NCBI GenBank assembly: GCA_047605445.1
Contig: JASGFP010000089.1
Coordinates: 1 to 17,839 of the forward strand
Length of the DNA: 17,839 bases
Reading direction: 5' to 3'
Source of the DNA: JAJXWB01 sp047605445
Lineage (GTDB): Bacteria > Pseudomonadota > Alphaproteobacteria > Rhizobiales > Beijerinckiaceae
The position numbers and the translations under genes were made by a program. Within the stretch, counting starts at the first letter, position 1. The number at the start of each line of letters is the position of its first letter. Under the pieces are notes generated by a model that saw only the letters and a list, made by a program, of their open reading frames with translations, searched no databases and had not been told where the DNA came from. Of this stretch, positions 14,964-17,839 are shown piece after piece.

Positions 14964-15029
14964 CTGGCCCTCCCGTATGCGGGCGGCAGGCCCGCAGGCG
15001 TCACCATAGGCCGCTTGCGATATTTGCGC

Positions 15030-15056
15030 TTGCGGAACACACCACGAACATATAGC
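15030..15056 (+). promoter_or_regulatory. Candidate lexA promoter
   Basis: TTGCGG (15030-15035) and TATAGC (15051-15056) with a 15-nt spacer, slightly short. The SOS operator fills the spacer, the usual position for repression. Assigned by motif and context. Confidence 0.45.
15035..15049 (+). promoter_or_regulatory. LexA-binding SOS operator (GAAC-N7-GAAC)
   Basis: GAAC at 15035-15038 and GAAC at 15046-15049 with exactly seven bases (ACACCAC) between. This is the direct-repeat SOS box established for alphaproteobacteria (GTTC-N7-GTTC on the other strand). It lies 105 nt before the lexA ATG, pointing to autoregulation. Confidence 0.85.
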
Positions 15057-15061
15057 GTTTC

Positions 15062-15076
15062 GTTCATGCTTTGTTT
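15062..15076 (+). promoter_or_regulatory. Possible second, degenerate SOS operator
   Basis: GTTC-ATGCTTT-GTTT has the N7 spacing but one mismatch in the second half-site. It lies 12 nt after the perfect box, in the opposite orientation. It may be a weak second LexA site or chance. Confidence 0.35.
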
Positions 15077-15154
15077 AAGGCTGCGATTCAGTTTAGAGGC
15101 GTAAGGACGAGACTGCCGATTCGGAAATCGGCCGGAGAACAGGGATTTCGGCGA

Positions 15155-15859
15155 ATGTTGACCCGCAAGCAGAACGAATTGCTGCGCTTCATCCACGAGC
15201 GGTTGAAGGAGACGGGCGTGCCTCCCTCCTTCGACGAGATGAAGGACGCGCTCGATCTGCGGTCCAAGTCGGGCATCCATCGCCTCATCATGGCGTTGGA
15301 GGAGCGCGGTTTCATCCGCCGCCTGCCGAATCGCGCCCGCGCGCTCGAAGTCATCAAACTGCCCGAGGCCTCGACGCCCGGACCTTCGCGCGCACGGTTC
15401 TCGCCCTCTGTGATCGAGGGGAATCTGGGCCGTGTGCGCGCGCCGGTCGCGGCGGCGCATGACGACGACGGGCCTGCGCATGTGTCCATTCCCGTCATGG
15501 GCCGGATCGCCGCGGGCACGCCGATCTCGGCGATCCAGAGCCGCAGCCACACCATTCCCATGCCGCCCGAATTTCTGTCCTCGGGCGACCATTACGCGCT
15601 GGAAATCCGGGGCGATTCCATGATCGAGGCCGGGATTTTCGAGGGCGATACGGTCATCCTCAAGAAGCAGGACACAGCCGATTCAGGCGATATCGTCGTG
15701 GCGCTGATCGACGACGAGGAAGCGACGCTCAAGCGCTTGCGCAAACGCGGCGCCTCGATCGCGCTGGAAGCCGCCAATCCCGCCTACGAGACGCGTATCT
15801 TCGGCCCGGATCGCGTTCGCATCCAGGGCAAGCTGGTGAGCTTGCTCAGGAAGTATTGA
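15155..15859 (+). CDS. lexA: SOS response repressor LexA
   Basis: LexA represses DNA-damage genes and is inactivated by RecA-stimulated self-cleavage. It is 234 residues from the ATG at 15155 (MLTRKQNELLRFI), the family-typical start; the frame upstream is open to about 15071 but that would run through the promoter region. Residues 1-65 form the winged-helix DNA-binding domain (GVPPSFDEMKDALDLRSKSGIHRLI contains the recognition helix). The cleavage bond is Ala120-Gly121 in MGRIAAGTP. The catalytic pair is Ser155 (GDSMIEAG) and Lys193 (EATLKRL). A GAAC-N7-GAAC box upstream supports autoregulation. Convergent with comEC, 10 nt between the stops. Confidence 0.97.
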   Translation: MLTRKQNELLRFIHERLKETGVPPSFDEMKDALDLRSKSGIHRLIMALEERGFIRRLPNRARALEVIKLPEASTPGPSRARFSPSVIEGNLGRVRAPVAAAHDDDGPAHVSIPVMGRIAAGTPISAIQSRSHTIPMPPEFLSSGDHYALEIRGDSMIEAGIFEGDTVILKKQDTADSGDIVVALIDDEEATLKRLRKRGASIALEAANPAYETRIFGPDRVRIQGKLVSLLRKY

Positions 15860-15869
15860 GGCGCGAGTT

Positions 15870-17839
15870 TCAGTCCAGCCGGTCGAGCCCGCTGACCGCC
15901 TCGGAAGCGTCCACGCGTTCGCCGTTCTCGTCCATCGCCTCCGCCGCCACGCGCGCGGCGCGGCGCCTCGGCGCGGGCGACCACGGGCGATCCTCGCCGG
16001 CGGCCCGCGCCGTCCGCATCGATATTCCGTCCGCCTCGAAGCGCAGCGTGATCGCGCCCGTCTCTTCCAGTTTCCTCCGGTCGATCACCAGAGGCGCCTT
16101 GCAGCCCCAGGGCGCGTAGAGCGGCGTCACGACGATTTTCGCGCGCGAACAATCCTCGGCGAGCGCCGTGTAGTCCGTGACCAGCGCCAGCGCGCCGCCA
16201 TTCCCCGCCTGCGCCGTACACCCCGTCTTGTCGCACATCTCGCCGCGCGAGGACCGTGGCTCTCGGCCATCGGCGTCTGCGCGCAGCCATTGTTCCGCCG
16301 TGAAGCCGGAGAAGCGGCCGATCGTCACGAGGTCGCCGTTGGCGGCGCGCACCGCGGCGCTTTCCCCGGTTGGCTGGACCGCGACGTCCCACCGCGGACC
16401 CTGCGTCGCGCCGTAGAGGCCGATGGCGAGGAAGGGCAGCGCGGTCAGGCGCATCAAATTCGTGCGCCAGACGGTCGCCGAGAGAACGGCCAGCGCGAGG
16501 AAGGGCAGCGCCCAGGGCGCAAATTCGCGCAGATGGACGGTGGCGGCGGGCATGGACGCCAGCATCCGCGCCGCCGCCAGAATAATGTCGATGCCGAGCC
16601 CGAGCCACAGCCACACCGGCCCGTCGAGACCGAGCGGATAGAGAAGCGAGCCGGCGAGCGCCGCCGGCACGGCGAAGAATTCGATAATCATCAGGGTCAG
16701 CGGATTGCCGATCAGGACGTAGGGCGACAATTCGTGAAAATCGGCGGCCATGAAGGACGCCGTGGCCGATGTCGCGCAGATCGTGGCGAACAGGACCGCG
16801 CCGAGCCCGCGCCAGCGCGCCTGCGACGCCCAGGCAAGCCACTCTCCCGCCCTGCCCGGCCGCAGGATTCCGAGCGGCGCCGTGCGGGCGCGGGCCTGTG
16901 CGGCGAGGCGCGCCTCCCACACCGCGACCAACGCGGCGACGGCGGCGAAGGAGAGCTGGAAACTTGCGCCCATCAGCGCCTCGGGCTCGACCGCGACGAC
17001 AAAGACAACGGCAAGCGCAAGATTGCGCATGGAGACGGAGGGCCGGTCGAAGACGGCGGCCAGCAGCATGATGCAGGTCATCACCAGCGCGCGCTCGGCG
17101 CCGACGCGCGATCCGGTGAAGACGTCGTAGGCGATGGCGCCGCAGATCGCGAGCGCGGCCGCCCATTTCTTGATCGGATAGTTCAGCGCCAGCGTCTGCG
17201 ACAATGCCAGCAGGCGGCGCAGGCCGACAAAGAAAATGCCGGCGACGAGCGTCATCTGCACGCCCGAAATGGTGATGATGTGGAAGATGCCGGCCTCGCG
17301 GATGAGTTCGCGCGCGGCATGGCTCAGATGGTCGCGCTTGCCGGCGACCATGGCGGCGGCGATGGCGCCGGAATCGCCCGGCAGCCGCTCGGTCACGCGC
17401 CGGACCAGCGCGTTGCGGAAGCGGTCGACGGCGGCGGACAAGCGCAGCGACAGCGGCGCCGGCTCGGGCGGCGCCAAGGCCTCGATGCGGCCGAGCGCGG
17501 AGCCCACCGCGCCGAGGCGCATGAAATAGGCGTCGCGCGCGAAATCGTAACCGCCGGGCAGCGCGGCGCGGGCGGGCGGCAATAAGCGGGCCTTGAGCGC
17601 GATATGCGCGCCCGCCTCGAAGTCCGGCTCTCGGTTGGTCGTCAGCCGCACGCGAAAGGGCATGACGCCGTCCTCGAGGCCCTGCGCCGAGGTCAGGCGC
17701 AACACGAAGCGCGCGCCGGCGCGGCGCAGATCGACCTGCTCGACGAAGCCGGTGAGCTCGACGATCTGCGGCCGCGTCACGACCGGCGCCGCGACACGCG
17801 CGGCGCGCCAGCCCTGCGCGACGAAGCCGGCGGCGACGG
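15870..17839 (-). CDS. comEC: ComEC/Rec2 family DNA-uptake channel protein, 5' end outside the window
   Basis: Polytopic inner-membrane protein of the ComEC/Rec2 family, which in competent bacteria moves single-stranded DNA into the cytoplasm. The frame is open to the window edge with no stop (upstream of the GTG at 17780 it reads GFVAQGWRAARVAAPVV), so at least 656 residues are present and the true start lies beyond 17839. Order from the visible N-terminus: a DUF4131-like OB-type domain (VELTGFVEQVDL, GGYDFARDAYF), then the Competence domain with IITISGVQMTL, YDVFTGSRVGAERALVM and ASFQLSFAAVAA, multiple hydrophobic segments, then a C-terminal domain. That last domain (CDKTGC, EDCSRAKIVVTPLYAP) lacks the HxHxDH metal site of the beta-lactamase fold, as I recall for rhizobial relatives. 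It has not been shown that this organism is competent. Confidence 0.93.
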   Translation of the reverse strand, partial: VAAGFVAQGWRAARVAAPVVTRPQIVELTGFVEQVDLRRAGARFVLRLTSAQGLEDGVMPFRVRLTTNREPDFEAGAHIALKARLLPPARAALPGGYDFARDAYFMRLGAVGSALGRIEALAPPEPAPLSLRLSAAVDRFRNALVRRVTERLPGDSGAIAAAMVAGKRDHLSHAARELIREAGIFHIITISGVQMTLVAGIFFVGLRRLLALSQTLALNYPIKKWAAALAICGAIAYDVFTGSRVGAERALVMTCIMLLAAVFDRPSVSMRNLALAVVFVVAVEPEALMGASFQLSFAAVAALVAVWEARLAAQARARTAPLGILRPGRAGEWLAWASQARWRGLGAVLFATICATSATASFMAADFHELSPYVLIGNPLTLMIIEFFAVPAALAGSLLYPLGLDGPVWLWLGLGIDIILAAARMLASMPAATVHLREFAPWALPFLALAVLSATVWRTNLMRLTALPFLAIGLYGATQGPRWDVAVQPTGESAAVRAANGDLVTIGRFSGFTAEQWLRADADGREPRSSRGEMCDKTGCTAQAGNGGALALVTDYTALAEDCSRAKIVVTPLYAPWGCKAPLVIDRRKLEETGAITLRFEADGISMRTARAAGEDRPWSPAPRRRAARVAAEAMDENGERVDASEAVSGLDRLD

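Noticed and set aside
16290..17585. Open frame of 431 codons on the plus strand
   Set aside because: Antisense to comEC; the product is Arg/Gly/Asp/Gln-rich without a domain pattern.

Overview
The window is high-GC chromosomal DNA of an alphaproteobacterium, most likely of the order Hyphomicrobiales (Rhizobiales). This rests on the Trp/molybdopterin/SOS gene neighbourhood (ppiD-trpE, trpGDC-moaC-moeA, lexA-comEC), the form of the encoded proteins, and a GAAC-N7-GAAC SOS operator of the alphaproteobacterial type in front of lexA. The family within the order cannot be fixed from this sequence.

Layout. (1) 153-3574, plus strand: a membrane-anchored PpiD-type folding factor, overlapped by 4 nt with trpE. 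(2) 3575-8010: an AT-richer accessory island holding one leucine-rich-repeat (LRR) gene, split by a 2470-bp IS1595-type transposon (4896-7365). The transposon has 24-bp imperfect terminal inverted repeats, a perfect 8-bp target duplication (AATAATTT), a zinc-ribbon DDE transposase on the plus strand and three tightly overlapping cargo genes on the minus strand. Removing the transposon and one copy of the duplication restores a single 634-codon LRR frame with unbroken 22-residue repeat spacing. (3) 8007-12218, minus strand: a compact operon trpG-trpD-trpC-moaC-moeA (tryptophan and molybdenum cofactor synthesis). (4) 12306-14963: an accessory block with a sterol-desaturase-family membrane di-iron protein, an SDR oxidoreductase, a small acidic protein of unknown function and an ABM-fold protein. 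(5) 15155-17839: the SOS repressor lexA (plus), convergent with comEC (minus, 5' end cut by the window edge).

How the genes work together. TrpE and TrpG form anthranilate synthase, and TrpD and TrpC carry out the next pathway steps (TrpF, TrpB and TrpA lie elsewhere). The two anthranilate synthase subunits are in separate transcription units on opposite strands here. MoaC and MoeA act early and late in molybdenum cofactor synthesis and are translated from the same operon as trpGDC. LexA probably represses itself through the operator overlapping its promoter.

The least explained content is the island. One part is a large LRR protein with a long uncharacterised helical N-terminus. The other is a transposon carrying a three-gene cargo operon, one member of which has a DUF1828-like appearance and two of which are unrecognised. 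The insertion looks recent: the duplication is perfect and both gene halves remain open.
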